A stretch of DNA of 64,000 nucleotides from an uncultured Alphaproteobacteria bacterium (GCA_958431225.1 OY288107.1:62001-126000), one strand, 5' to 3'; numbered from the stretch's first letter, positions 8,157-18,215 are shown. Translations and numbers: made by a program. Notes: generated from the letters alone by a model not told the origin.

Positions 8157-11100
8157 TTAGCCTGCGTGGGGGTCGGTGTCTGGTATTGGCACTATGCCTG
8201 CTAGTGGGTCGGCGTCTGGGATTTCTACCTCTACCTGTGGCTCTGTGCGGTCGGGGGTTATTGCTGGGGCTGGGGCTACGAAATTATTCACTGTTAAGGT
8301 GATTTCTATGTCATCCGTGTCCTCAGTGACGCTATTGGTGGCGGTGAGTTTGACTTTATATTCCGCTTTTTTCACAAAATCTGCGTGTCCAAAATTCAAC
8401 CTGACGTTGGTGCCGTGACCTGCCCTATCCGCAAGGAAAAACAGAGCCGCATCTTCCCCGCCGGTAATTGCCCAGCCTACAGTCGCAGATGTTCCCTCTA
8501 CAGTAACGTTGGCGATCACTGCCACTAATAGACTACCAGATGTGCCAACATCACTATCGTTGATTGAGTGTGTATCTTGTCCCGATCCGATTACTACTGA
8601 ACGTTCTGCCACCCGGAGGACTACCCGCACATCGTCGCCGCTGGCTATGCTGCCTTCGGGGGTGTCGGTTACTCTGATGAAGGTTGACGTCCAGCGTGGG
8701 TCGGTGGCTTCGCCGCCACTTGGAATAGAAAGTTTGCTAAAATCTACTCCTGTGCCCGCCGCTTGCAGAGTCCCCGTTTGGGTTGCTGCATCCCACGTCA
8801 CCATAAAGCGGGTATCTGCCGTCGTGCCGTCACTACCAACGACGGATATATCACCGGCTACATAATTTTTGTCTGGGTCTTCTATGGTGAATGTAATGAT
8901 GTCGATATCTTCATCATCTATGTTTATTGGGCTGGTATAGTCCGCCGCTGTGCCGGCGGGGAGTTTTATCACGGGCGGTGATTCTGGGTATCCTGCGACG
9001 GTTAGGGTGAACATCTGCACAACCGGTTCCATCGTGACGATATTGGTGGCGGTGATTTCAACTTCATATTGTGATTTTTTCACAAAATTTTGGTGGTCGA
9101 TTCTCAAATTGAGTTTGTTAGTTCCCCCCTGAGCAATTAGACCGTCAATGGTGAAAAGATCCATATCCGCCCCGCCGGTAAATGCGTATGTCACCCCTGC
9201 GTTGTTGGCTCTTTCGGTCACAATATCTATTACAAAGTGGTCATTATGCCCAAGGTCTATGTTATGATTAACATTAGCTGCGGTGCGGTCTACAGTATCA
9301 GCCGAGGTGAATCGTATTGAACTCACATCAATAGTAACGGATTGGCGTTCGGTGTTGCTTGTGCCGGTTTCGGTGGCTATGACTTCAAATTCATAACTGT
9401 CTTTCATGCTGGAATCCAAAGTCGTGGCGGCTTTGAAAGTGACTGCCCCACTCGTGCCGTCAATCATAAACAGGCTGGCATCTGTGCCACTCAGCGAATA
9501 GGTTATCGCCCCGTTGCTGTCGGCGGTGGCGGTGGCGGTGTGAATCGTTTCGGTGGTGGCAATTGTTCTCCCATCAAGGAGATTGATGGTTTTGAGGTAA
9601 TCCGTATATTCATCACCGAAACTTACCACTTCATTGCGGTTGCTTACGCGGACACTGAACGCTATATCAACGCTGTTGCCGTCATGGGTGGCGCGGATGA
9701 TGAATTTTATGCCGTTCATCTGCTCGTCAGGGGTTAGGGCTTCATAGTTCAGCCTGTCTATCACGGGCATTACAAATCCATTGGCTATAGTAACGCCTTT
9801 ATAGGTGGTGGCGGTCGTGCCGTCTTCGGTAACAAAGGCTAGTGTCAGCTCGTTGGATGGGATGGCGCTACCATCAGAGGTAAGCGTCGCGGATACCGGG
9901 ACGGGAAACGTGTCATGTTCAAGCAAAAACGCAATGTTGCGGGATAGGCTAATGGATGCGGTGCTACTTTCAGCCCTATTAACGAGATTCGCACCACCCC
10001 AAACGTCCCTGTATTCTACGCGGACGCGGTAATGGGCGTTGTCATCGGTGTAGGTGAATGTATTTGAATCGGTGCCGACTCTTTCGCCGGTGGCGACATC
10101 AAACCACTCATAGCTGGGGGGTGTGGCACCATCGGCGGCGGTTAGGATGCCATCTTGGTCGGTTAGCGTGGCGGTTAGGGTTTTGGTTGCCGTATCCCTT
10201 GTGATGACAACAGCCCCCAAATCATTCCTATCTTCCGCCGTGATGGTGATGGCTTCGCTAGGAATGGGGGTGTGCGTGCCATCATCTATGGCTACCCTGA
10301 GTGTGATTGTTGGGTCGTTGTCGGCGTTTTCTTCTTCATAATCCAATTCCTCATTTGCTTTGAGGCGTAGCGTCCATGTGCCGCCCACATCAGCAACCTC
10401 AAAGCGGTCTTCGGTGGTCGTGCCACTCGCACCCGCATAAACGACAAAATCGCTCGCCATTACTGTGTTACTGCCGACACTATCAACATCTTCAATGGTA
10501 AATGTGATGTCAGTATTGCGCGGTAGATGGGTTAAAAAATACTGCTCAGCTAGGGTATCTGTCGTTGCGCTTGGCTTCGCCGTCGGGGGATTGTCGTTGA
10601 GGTCGTTTATAGTGACTACCACATCAACATCGCTAAATGGATTTGGCGTGGCGTTGTTGCTATCATCGTAAGTGGCGCGCACGGTTAGTTCTATTTGTTC
10701 TGTTCGGGGGTCGGTGTCGTAATCCAAATCCGTAGCGGCAGTGCCAGTAAAGGTAATCACACCATCGCTATCAATCGCAAAGCCTAAATGCGTGGCGGCG
10801 GTTGTGCCAGCGTCGGCATCGGTCACAAAAGCATAGGTTATATCGTCCGCCGAATCATCCAAAGTCGCATCTATATCTATCGTCGTAATGTTATTGCCAT
10901 CTTCATCAATGCTTCCGCTGTAGCTTGATGCCCCGAATTTTAACGCCGAGGCTATGACGGGGACGAAGCTTAGGGCGTCTCCAACGCTATTATCTTTATA
11001 GCCGACAAGAACGCCATACTGCGCCCCCTCAACAGGTGCGCCAGTAATGGTATAGGTGTTCGTTGTAGATTCCGCACCAAGCCATTTGAAAGTGGTGGTT

Positions 11101-14100
11101 TCAAGAGTTTCAAATGAGGTGGGGGCAAGGTCAGCACTCGCTTTCCTAAACCAACGATACATGACATCAACCGAACTATCAACGCCGTCAGGGTCTTCCC
11201 TCCCCGCAACAAGCATCGCCGTGAGCGTCGCATCCTCGGCAACACTGCCCGAAATAGCATAAGTCGCATCGCCCTCATCCAGATTGTTGACGGTGACGGT
11301 GAAAGCCTCCGACATATTGGGGGTGTTCACCCCATCACTCACCTCAATTTTGAGGCGAAGCGTGGTGGTTGTTTCATAATCCAACGCCTTCCCAGAATTC
11401 AATTGGATTTTCCAAGTGCCGACGCCACCAGTGCTTCCAAAACCCGCAACCCCAAAATTCGCGTTTTCTGTGTTATTGTCGGCATTTAGAATCCTTAAAG
11501 TCGGCACGATACCTACGCCACTCTGATGCGCCGAAGTGGCATCAGTGTCATCAACCATAATGGTGAGTCCCGTAACAGCAATCGGAGCGTTATTGCCCTC
11601 AATGCGCTCATTAACCGCAATATCAACGTTAGAATCTACCTGAGCAACCACCACCGTCGGGGCTTTGTCGTTGGCGTCAGTTATACGAACATCAACCTCA
11701 TATTCTTCCGATAGGTTGTTAGAGCCATCGTCAATCGTGTATTTTAGGGTGATTGTGCTGTCGATGGGGTATCTTGAATCATCGCGGTCTAGTGATTCGC
11801 CTGCTTTGAGCGTTAAAGCCCATTGATCATTATTCCCTTCAATGAAATCAAATTTAGGGGCTAGTTCTTTCTCTAAAGCCGTCGTGCCGCTAAAGGTAAA
11901 GGTGAAACCGCTTGTCGTGTCAAGGTCAGTGATGGTAATGCGATAATCGGCGTCCTTGCCACCAACAGGCGCAGTGCCAGAACCCGCAATCTCACCAATT
12001 TGACCCATACTCCCGGCAGTCACCGCCTGCCCCGTGGGGGTTTCGTCATCAACACCGGTGAGCGTGATATCAACCATCGCCGTATCCGTCATGTCGCCGC
12101 CATCCGTCGCGGTGATTTCTAGCGTGTAGCCCGTGGTGGCGGTGGGGGTGGTGTCGTAATTTAATGCCTGTTTCACCGTGATGGCGCCAGAGGCCGGGTC
12201 AAGAATTTGAAAAAATTCCATGCCTGAACCGCCAGTGATGGCATAACGCACCTGCCCATTCGTGCCAGCGGTGTCTTCATCCGCCGCAGTAACAGTAGTC
12301 ACCGTCGTGCCAACCGCCATATCTTCGGGGATTGTTGCCGTGTAGGTGGGTTGGCCAAATGCCGGTGCCTCATTCAAATCCCGCACAGTGACGGTGAATT
12401 CAATATCCTGAATTTCGGGGTCGTCTCGGCTATCGGTGGCACGGACGATTAGTTTGTGGGTCGTGCTGTCCGTTTCAAAATCAAATGCCCTCGTGATGGT
12501 GATGACCCCATGCTTATCATTATTGGTAGTAATGGAAAAATCGCCAAAAGTTGTGTCGGTGCTAGAACCATTAACAAATTCATATTTGGCAATATCGGAC
12601 GTATCACCGCCACCAGCATCCGATACCGCCACCAATACCAATTCCCAATTCGCATCATTTTCATCCACCATTAGTGCAGCTGTGGTTGGGGGCGTGAAAC
12701 GCACCGGCGTATCAACCGCCGTGAGGATGAATGTGTTAGTTACCGGAGCCGTAAGAGGCGCACCGCCATCAGTCACGGTGTAGCTAAGCGAGATTTCATC
12801 GCCTACTGATTCGTCGATGACTTGACCTGCTTTGAGGTATAACTCCCATGTGTTCGTGCCGGTTTGACGGCGGAATTCAAAGCGGTCACTGGTCGCACCA
12901 CCAACGCTAACTTCCAAAGTGGTCGCATCCGCATCCGCATCGGTCACGGCGACGACATAACCCATGCTAACGCCATCGCCATTAGCAGGATTATCCGCCA
13001 CCGTCGTGATTCTAGCCGAGCCAGTCGCGGCGTGATTCGGGACGCTGGGTGATTCGTCATTGATGTCGGTTAGGGTGATAGTGACGGTTGCTGTGGCATC
13101 AATGACGGTATCATCCATGCCATCGGCATCTGCGCCATCGCTGGCACCTATCGTTAGTGTGTGCATCTGGGCGGTTTCAAAATCCAACGGCGCATTTAGG
13201 GTAATCACCCCATCGCTACCAATGGTAAATAGCATCTCGCCAGTGGGGTTGTCATCCGCATCAAGCAATGCCACATTGCCAGCAGTGATGGAATAGGTCA
13301 CGGTGCTATATTCGTCTGTGCCATCCGCATCGGTGGCGGAAACGCGCGCAATCTCCGTGCCTACCGCGTAGGTTTCATCAACAGTTTCCGTGTAGGTGGA
13401 TGCGGCAAATACCGGCGCATTATCATTCTCATCGCCTAAACGGATGGTGAGCATTTGGTCGTTGGTTTCGCCGTTTTCATCAGTGGCACGGACGACCAGA
13501 TTAAATACACGCACGGCACCATCAGCGTCATAATCCAACACATTAGAAAGGGTAATCACCCCCAACTTTCTGGAAATCGTGAATTCTTGATCATTTGTCA
13601 TGAGTGCGTCCCCGACAACAAACCTGAAATCAGTAACGTCGGCGGGCATTCCATTGCTGTGGGTGGATTCTGCGCGCACCGTTGTGACACCATAACCGAC
13701 ATCGCTGCCTTCCGGCAATGGCACATCGCTAGGGCTAGTGAATGTCACCGGCGTATCAACGACCGAGAGCGTGGCTGTGCTAGGTGGTAGTTCATTTTCG
13801 CCATCATTCACCTGATAATTGACCGTGATTGTTTCGCCTTTTGCCTCAGTGACGGCTACACCTGCTTTGAGGAATAGCTCCCAAACGCCAGAGCCTTGGT
13901 CGCGGAATTCAAAACGGCTGGAAGCGTCAAGACCAAAGGTGAAGTCATTACCCGTATCCGCATCGTCAATAGTGATGCTATAACCCGTGCTAGCCGCCGC
14001 ATTACCCGAAGCATCCTCAGTGCCCGTAGTCCTAACCCTAAACGCACCACTCTGAGGGGGCGTAACCACAGGCACAATATCATTCGCATCGGTGAGCGTG

Positions 14101-16892
14101 ATAATAACATCTTGCGTTGATAGCATCGGGTTGTCGGCATCGCTATCGGTAGCGGTGATGGTTAGCGTGTAGCCAGTGGTGGCAGGGGTGGTGTCGTAAT
14201 TTAGGGTCGCACCATCCGCCACGCGAAGCGCGCCCGAATTTGGGTCAATGAAAAATAAATCGTCCGGGTCGCCAGCAGTGATAGAATACGTCACCACATC
14301 ATTCGTACCATCCGCATCGGTAGCAGTAATCTCCAAAAACGAACCCTCCGCCGCCGTGCGCGATTCCGAAATCGTTGCCGTGTAAGCGGATTGGGCAAAT
14401 GCCGGGGCGTGTTCGTTCACGTCATCAACATTGACGGTTAGCATAAGTGTATTGGTTTCGTCATTGTCATCGGTGGCACGGACGCGCAAGGTGATGGTCT
14501 CATCCATTTCATAATCCAATGAACTTCTGAGGGTGATGTCGCCCGAAGTGGCATCAATTTGAAAGCCTTTATACTCTGACACTACCGCCATATTTTCATC
14601 CAGAAGCTCGTATCTAGCAATGTCAACACGGGTGCCAGCACCATCATCAGACCTTGCCTGCACCATGAAATGCGCTGTGGTAGGGCTTGTTCCAGTGTCT
14701 TCTGCCAGATTTATCGTGCGGGCGGCGGCGGTGGCGGGGCTAGTGAAACTCACAGGCGTATCAACGACCGTGAGCATGACCGTACCCCTCGCCGCAATCG
14801 TGCCAACACCGCCATCAGTCACGGTATAGGTGAGCGTGATTTGGTTGTTTAATTCCGAATCGGCGACTGCTTGGTCTGTATCAAGGAATAGCTCCCATGT
14901 GTTGGTGTTGGTTTGGCGGCGGAAATCAAAGCGGGGGTCGCCAGTGATGCTAACGTTGAAGTCGTTATTCGCATCGGCATCGGTAACGGTGATAGTATAG
15001 CCCGTGCCTGTGCCAGCAGTATTATCAGCCGCCGACATTATCCGCACCGTGCCTGTCCCAGCGGTCGGCGCGACGGTGGGGGATTCGTCATTGATGTCGG
15101 TGACGGTGATGGTGACGGTTTCTGTGGCATCGGCGGTAGTGTCGGGGGCGCCGTCGGCATCTAAACTATCGGTTGCCGTGATGGTTAGCGTGTAGGTTTC
15201 GGTGGGGGTGGGGCTAGTGTCGTAATCTAACGCACTCTGCAAAGTAATCGCGCCGGTTCCCGAATCAATATCAAAAACGCCCATACCAGTGCCGCCAGTG
15301 ATGGCATAGGTCACAGAATCCCCATCGGCATCACGCGCCTCAACCCGCGCAATTTCCGTCCCTATGGCGGTGGTTTCCGCAATTTCTGGCGCGTAATTGA
15401 GGTCAGGATTCAGCACAGCATTTAGGAAAACCGGCGCATCATTGGCAGGGGTTACCGTGATGGTTAATTCTAGCCGTTCGGAGCTGACGCCAGTGACGCT
15501 ATCCTTCGCCTGAACTTGCAGGGTGATGGTGCTATCGGGAAGCCTGGAAAGTGCCTCAAAATCTAGGCTTTCGCCGGCTTTTAGGGCTAGATTGAAAGCG
15601 CCAGAAGCCTCTACAATTTCAAATTTAGAGGCTAGACCATCGGCGTCGGGGGTGCGAATCACCCATACGGGATTCGTCGCATCGGTGACGCTGATTCCTG
15701 TAATCAAATCCGTGCCACCTGCCGTATCTTCGCCCATCTCAACAGAGGTGGAGGCGGGAGGGCTCAAAGTCGGAAGGCTCGCACTGTCAACAACCGTGAC
15801 GGCAACGCTAACGATGACTTCGGGGGCTCTGCCGTTATTGACCGCAATATATAGCATCGTCAAGCCAGTGGGCAGGTTCGCAAACGCGCCCTCAGCAACC
15901 GAAATAACACCGCGCTCAATAATGTAATCGCTGACATTCGCAGGCGTACCATCAGCATTAACAAAACTATACTGCACACGACCCGCATGACTCACCACCT
16001 CAATCGTGCCAATATAGGAATCATGTTCGCCAATCGTCACGTCATCCAACATGGTATCCGTCACTGTGAGCGTGTCGGCATCGGGTATTGGGGTGGTGGG
16101 GTCAGGCAATAAAACCGTGATTTGCGCCTCCACTAGGGCTTCCGTGGGGTCGTTGGTTTCCACCAAATACCGCGCCAAAGCATCAACGCCCGAACTGCCA
16201 TCGTAGTTAGTTGGGTCGCTCACCATACCTAAAAACGCATTAACCGCCGCTTCGGTATCCGCATCAGGGTCTATCTCTATGATGCGCTCAACGATGTCGT
16301 CTATGGCATCAGCCAACTGCTCATGCGTGAGTGGTCCAGCCTGACGCATAACCTCTCCCGCTATGAAATCCGTAATCGGTGAGGCTAGGGTGTGGTCGCC
16401 ATTCTCATCGGGGATGGAATGAAGCGTACCGCTTAATGGCTCGTCAGTATCGGCGTCAAATGCGCCGTCAAGATACGCCACAAACGGCGTGCCGTAAAGA
16501 TGCGCGGGGATGTCGGGAACATCGCCATTTTCATCCGAAACAAAGCCCTCAGGACGGAACGCATCTTGTGCCGCGCGCTCAACATCGCTAATCATGCCAT
16601 CGCCGTCCGCATCAAAATAAATCCGCGCGCCTTGGACGGGGCTACTTTGCACATGCACCGACCTGCCGCCACCACCGCCGCCGTCATCTAAGCCGAGGAA
16701 ATCCTCAACTGTGCCGCAAGCGACCAATACCACGCCTGATATTGTCCATACGCTCGCGGTGAAGCCTGATGAGGCAAGTTTTTGGCGTTGCGATTCTGAA
16801 CGCACATCTGAACGCGATTCTGGGCGCGATTCTGGGCACGATTCAGGGCGCGCGTTTAACAAATTCCGTTTTGCTGTAAGATCATTTGGCAC
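8157..16892 (-). CDS. Giant lipoprotein-like cadherin-repeat adhesin (2911 aa)
   Basis: Probable surface adhesin. The GTG start at 16892 is supported by a full AGGAGG 8 nt upstream and by MPNDL matching the paralogues. The signal SGFTASVWTISGVVLVAC ends at Cys59. The preceding N-region is lengthened by PESR-type repeats. A Gly linker, YFDADGDGMISD and ASPITDFIA follow, with IGEHDSYIG near residue 290. From about residue 400 to 2850 there are roughly twenty cadherin-like domains, with NDxAPxF starts, YxxxxxE, ATDADG and LDYE/LDFE motifs, which normally bind calcium between domains. The C-terminus lacks RTX repeats and ends in an acidic Pro-rich tail (EVEIPDADPLAG, IPIPDTDP) like the 1582-residue paralogue. 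Ligand unknown. Confidence 0.87.
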   Translation of the reverse strand: MPNDLTAKRNLLNARPESCPESRPESRSDVRSESQRQKLASSGFTASVWTISGVVLVACGTVEDFLGLDDGGGGGGRSVHVQSSPVQGARIYFDADGDGMISDVERAAQDAFRPEGFVSDENGDVPDIPAHLYGTPFVAYLDGAFDADTDEPLSGTLHSIPDENGDHTLASPITDFIAGEVMRQAGPLTHEQLADAIDDIVERIIEIDPDADTEAAVNAFLGMVSDPTNYDGSSGVDALARYLVETNDPTEALVEAQITVLLPDPTTPIPDADTLTVTDTMLDDVTIGEHDSYIGTIEVVSHAGRVQYSFVNADGTPANVSDYIIERGVISVAEGAFANLPTGLTMLYIAVNNGRAPEVIVSVAVTVVDSASLPTLSPPASTSVEMGEDTAGGTDLITGISVTDATNPVWVIRTPDADGLASKFEIVEASGAFNLALKAGESLDFEALSRLPDSTITLQVQAKDSVTGVSSERLELTITVTPANDAPVFLNAVLNPDLNYAPEIAETTAIGTEIARVEARDADGDSVTYAITGGTGMGVFDIDSGTGAITLQSALDYDTSPTPTETYTLTITATDSLDADGAPDTTADATETVTITVTDINDESPTVAPTAGTGTVRIMSAADNTAGTGTGYTITVTDADANNDFNVSITGDPRFDFRRQTNTNTWELFLDTDQAVADSELNNQITLTYTVTDGGVGTIAARGTVMLTVVDTPVSFTSPATAAARTINLAEDTGTSPTTAHFMVQARSDDGAGTRVDIARYELLDENMAVVSEYKGFQIDATSGDITLRSSLDYEMDETITLRVRATDDNDETNTLMLTVNVDDVNEHAPAFAQSAYTATISESRTAAEGSFLEITATDADGTNDVVTYSITAGDPDDLFFIDPNSGALRVADGATLNYDTTPATTGYTLTITATDSDADNPMLSTQDVIITLTDANDIVPVVTPPQSGAFRVRTTGTEDASGNAAASTGYSITIDDADTGNDFTFGLDASSRFEFRDQGSGVWELFLKAGVAVTEAKGETITVNYQVNDGENELPPSTATLSVVDTPVTFTSPSDVPLPEGSDVGYGVTTVRAESTHSNGMPADVTDFRFVVGDALMTNDQEFTISRKLGVITLSNVLDYDADGAVRVFNLVVRATDENGETNDQMLTIRLGDENDNAPVFAASTYTETVDETYAVGTEIARVSATDADGTDEYSTVTYSITAGNVALLDADDNPTGEMLFTIGSDGVITLNAPLDFETAQMHTLTIGASDGADADGMDDTVIDATATVTITLTDINDESPSVPNHAATGSARITTVADNPANGDGVSMGYVVAVTDADADATTLEVSVGGATSDRFEFRRQTGTNTWELYLKAGQVIDESVGDEISLSYTVTDGGAPLTAPVTNTFILTAVDTPVRFTPPTTAALMVDENDANWELVLVAVSDAGGGDTSDIAKYEFVNGSSTDTTFGDFSITTNNDKHGVITITRAFDFETDSTTHKLIVRATDSRDDPEIQDIEFTVTVRDLNEAPAFGQPTYTATIPEDMAVGTTVTTVTAADEDTAGTNGQVRYAITGGSGMEFFQILDPASGAITVKQALNYDTTPTATTGYTLEITATDGGDMTDTAMVDITLTGVDDETPTGQAVTAGSMGQIGEIAGSGTAPVGGKDADYRITITDLDTTSGFTFTFSGTTALEKELAPKFDFIEGNNDQWALTLKAGESLDRDDSRYPIDSTITLKYTIDDGSNNLSEEYEVDVRITDANDKAPTVVVAQVDSNVDIAVNERIEGNNAPIAVTGLTIMVDDTDATSAHQSGVGIVPTLRILNADNNTENANFGVAGFGSTGGVGTWKIQLNSGKALDYETTTTLRLKIEVSDGVNTPNMSEAFTVTVNNLDEGDATYAISGSVAEDATLTAMLVAGREDPDGVDSSVDVMYRWFRKASADLAPTSFETLETTTFKWLGAESTTNTYTITGAPVEGAQYGVLVGYKDNSVGDALSFVPVIASALKFGASSYSGSIDEDGNNITTIDIDATLDDSADDITYAFVTDADAGTTAATHLGFAIDSDGVITFTGTAATDLDYDTDPRTEQIELTVRATYDDSNNATPNPFSDVDVVVTINDLNDNPPTAKPSATTDTLAEQYFLTHLPRNTDITFTIEDVDSVGSNTVMASDFVVYAGASGTTTEDRFEVADVGGTWTLRLKANEELDYEEENADNDPTITLRVAIDDGTHTPIPSEAITITAEDRNDLGAVVITRDTATKTLTATLTDQDGILTAADGATPPSYEWFDVATGERVGTDSNTFTYTDDNAHYRVRVEYRDVWGGANLVNRAESSTASISLSRNIAFLLEHDTFPVPVSATLTSDGSAIPSNELTLAFVTEDGTTATTYKGVTIANGFVMPVIDRLNYEALTPDEQMNGIKFIIRATHDGNSVDIAFSVRVSNRNEVVSFGDEYTDYLKTINLLDGRTIATTETIHTATATADSNGAITYSLSGTDASLFMIDGTSGAVTFKAATTLDSSMKDSYEFEVIATETGTSNTERQSVTIDVSSIRFTSADTVDRTAANVNHNIDLGHNDHFVIDIVTERANNAGVTYAFTGGADMDLFTIDGLIAQGGTNKLNLRIDHQNFVKKSQYEVEITATNIVTMEPVVQMFTLTVAGYPESPPVIKLPAGTAADYTSPINIDDEDIDIITFTIEDPDKNYVAGDISVVGSDGTTADTRFMVTWDAATQTGTLQAAGTGVDFSKLSIPSGGEATDPRWTSTFIRVTDTPEGSIASGDDVRVVLRVAERSVVIGSGQDTHSINDSDVGTSGSLLVAVIANVTVEGTSATVGWAITGGEDAALFFLADRAGHGTNVRLNFGHADFVKKAEYKVKLTATNSVTEDTDDIEITLTVNNFVAPAPAITPDRTEPQVEVEIPDADPLAGIVPIPDTDPHAG

Positions 16893-16984
16893 AGTTTAGC
16901 CCTCCTAACTAGCGCATCTTTTATACTTCTAAAACAACTGCGCATAAATTGCAACAACAATCAACATTTTTCCGCATTAGCCTA

Positions 16985-17086
16985 AAATCCGCACCCACAT
17001 TTAAATCCGCACCCACGCCCCCACCGCCGCGCCATCCCTTTTAATCCGCGCCCACGCCGCCGCGCCATCCCTGTGCGCCAACCCTG
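16985..17086. repeat. GC-rich repeat, locus B
   Basis: Copies of TAAATCCGCGCCCACGCCGC with GCGCCATCCCTG, the same words as at 1491-1655. It lies between the start of the 2911-residue adhesin and the leader of GNAT copy 2. Sequence shared with GNAT copy 1 begins only a few bases downstream (about 17096), so this repeat marks one edge of the duplicated locus. Confidence 0.75.
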
Positions 17087-17106
17087 AGGGGGTTTTGATA
17101 TTTCGC

Positions 17107-17134
17107 TTGAAGTATGGTGCGGATGTGATACGAA
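17107..17134 (+). promoter_or_regulatory. Conserved leader box 3, upstream of GNAT copy 2
   Basis: TTGAAG, 16 bp, TACGAA, with the same bases as the box before GNAT copy 1. Start codon 24 nt downstream behind GGAGG. Confidence 0.5.
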
Positions 17135-17158
17135 CGAGGGGAATGGAGGAAAAATACT

Positions 17159-17662
17159 ATGCCCGTAGCACCTGAACAACGACAAATCGTGCCGTTTGAT
17201 AGCAAAGCCCATAACCGCACCAATTTTTCATGCGGCAGCCCCGCCCTAGACCGCTACATCCGAGAAATCGCCTCCCAAGATGTGAAACGCGATTTAGCGC
17301 GGGTTTTTGTGGTGCTAAATGGCGCGGATGTGGTGGGTTTTTATAGTTTGAGTGGTGATATTGTTAAAAAAGAAGACCTTCCTGAAAGTCATGCCAAAAA
17401 ACTGCCCAATCGTCCTATTCCGGCGGTTTTGCTGGGTCGGCTTGCGATTGATAACACGCAACAGGGGCAAGGCTTGGGCTTGAGGATGTTGATGGATGCG
17501 CAGGATCGGGTTTTGCTCGCTTCTGAATCGATTGGTTTTCGTATGATCGTCGTTGATGCCAAGGATGGCGTGGTGGAGTTTTATTTGCGATATGATTTTG
17601 TTCGCTTTCCCGATGATTCTAATCGGTTGTTTTTGCCTATTGCAACCCTGCGTGCGTCTTAG
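17159..17662 (+). CDS. GNAT acetyltransferase toxin-like protein, copy 2 (167 aa)
   Basis: Same length and nearly the same sequence as the protein encoded at 6712, including QGQGLG (102-107), VDAKD and the FY tyrosine (Tyr142). One change stands out: the Y-G-F of the conserved FYxxYGF motif is Y-D-F here (Asp146), and nearby residues are also altered (FPDDS for FASDP). Loss of that glycine at the active-site end may weaken or abolish activity, so this copy may be a decaying toxin kept with a shorter antitoxin row. The ATG is preceded by GGAGG. The substrate would be aminoacyl-tRNA by analogy with TacT/AtaT only. Confidence 0.83.
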   Translation: MPVAPEQRQIVPFDSKAHNRTNFSCGSPALDRYIREIASQDVKRDLARVFVVLNGADVVGFYSLSGDIVKKEDLPESHAKKLPNRPIPAVLLGRLAIDNTQQGQGLGLRMLMDAQDRVLLASESIGFRMIVVDAKDGVVEFYLRYDFVRFPDDSNRLFLPIATLRAS

Positions 17663-17675
17663 GTTAAAATTCTGC

Positions 17676-17703
17676 TTGCAATATGTGGTGAATGTGATAC
17701 GAA
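17676..17703 (+). promoter_or_regulatory. Conserved leader box 4, upstream of antitoxin-like row 2
   Basis: TTGCAA, 16 bp, TACGAA, matching box 2 base for base across the core, just after the GNAT copy 2 stop and 23 nt before the small gene. Confidence 0.5.
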
Positions 17704-17726
17704 TAGGAGAAAGGAGAGTGAATACT

Positions 17727-17930
17727 ATGTCTGTCGCGGTTAAAAAGAAGTCAGAATCCTGTGCTGATGTTGATCATCAGGCGCAACCTGCTGAGGAACA
17801 ATTTGGCTTTGAGCCTACAATCATTTCTCAGGCGGATTGGGATTTTATGATGGAAGTATTGGAAAACCCGCCTAAGCCGAGCGAAAGATTGCGGGCAGCT
17901 AGGGCTAAATATAGTCGCTACAAAGGCTAG
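17727..17930 (+). CDS. Mini antitoxin-like protein, array 2 unit A (67 aa)
   Basis: Starts MSVAVKKKSESCADVDHQ behind AAGGAGAGTG. The core IISQADWDFMMEVLENPPKP and a variant terminal helix (SERLRAARAKYSRYKG) fit the DUF1778 toxin-binding tail without a DNA-binding domain. It is the counterpart of unit A in the first row; the different end suggests matching to its own toxin copy or drift. Confidence 0.74.
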   Translation: MSVAVKKKSESCADVDHQAQPAEEQFGFEPTIISQADWDFMMEVLENPPKPSERLRAARAKYSRYKG

Positions 17931-17933
17931 GTG

Positions 17934-18125
17934 ATGGCATCCAAAACGAAATCAGAATCCTGTGCTGATGTTGAGCGTCAGGCGCAACCTGCTGAGGAGC
18001 AATTTGGCTTTGAGCCTACAATCATTTCTCAGGCGGATTGGGATTTTATGATGGAAGTCTTGGAAAACCCGCCTAAGCCTAATGCGGCTTTGCGAGCTCT
18101 TTGGGCTAAATATCCTAGAGGCTAG
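17934..18125 (+). CDS. Mini antitoxin-like protein, array 2 unit B (63 aa)
   Basis: The ATG at 17934 is preferred to the GTG at 17931, because the other units also begin MAS 3 nt after the preceding stop. It carries ESCADVERQ, IISQADWDFMMEVLENPPKP and ends LRALWAKYPRG. Same DUF1778-tail prediction; translationally coupled to unit A. Confidence 0.74.
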   Translation: MASKTKSESCADVERQAQPAEEQFGFEPTIISQADWDFMMEVLENPPKPNAALRALWAKYPRG

Positions 18126-18128
18126 GTG

Positions 18129-18215
18129 ATGGCATCCTTGAGGGCATCTGAATCTTGCGCCTCGCCCACGCGCCCACACTTAAATCCGCGCCCACGCCGC
18201 CGCGCCTCCCTGTAA
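18129..18215 (+). pseudogene. Broken third antitoxin-like unit
   Basis: Exactly 3 nt after the stop of the preceding unit, ATGGCATCC restarts a further copy (MASLRASESCAS). The match stops where the GC-rich repeat (18162 onward) begins, and the frame then runs into Pro/Arg codons and a TAA at 18213. The toxin-binding core is absent. This reads as a unit cut off by insertion or recombination at the repeat. Confidence 0.65.
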
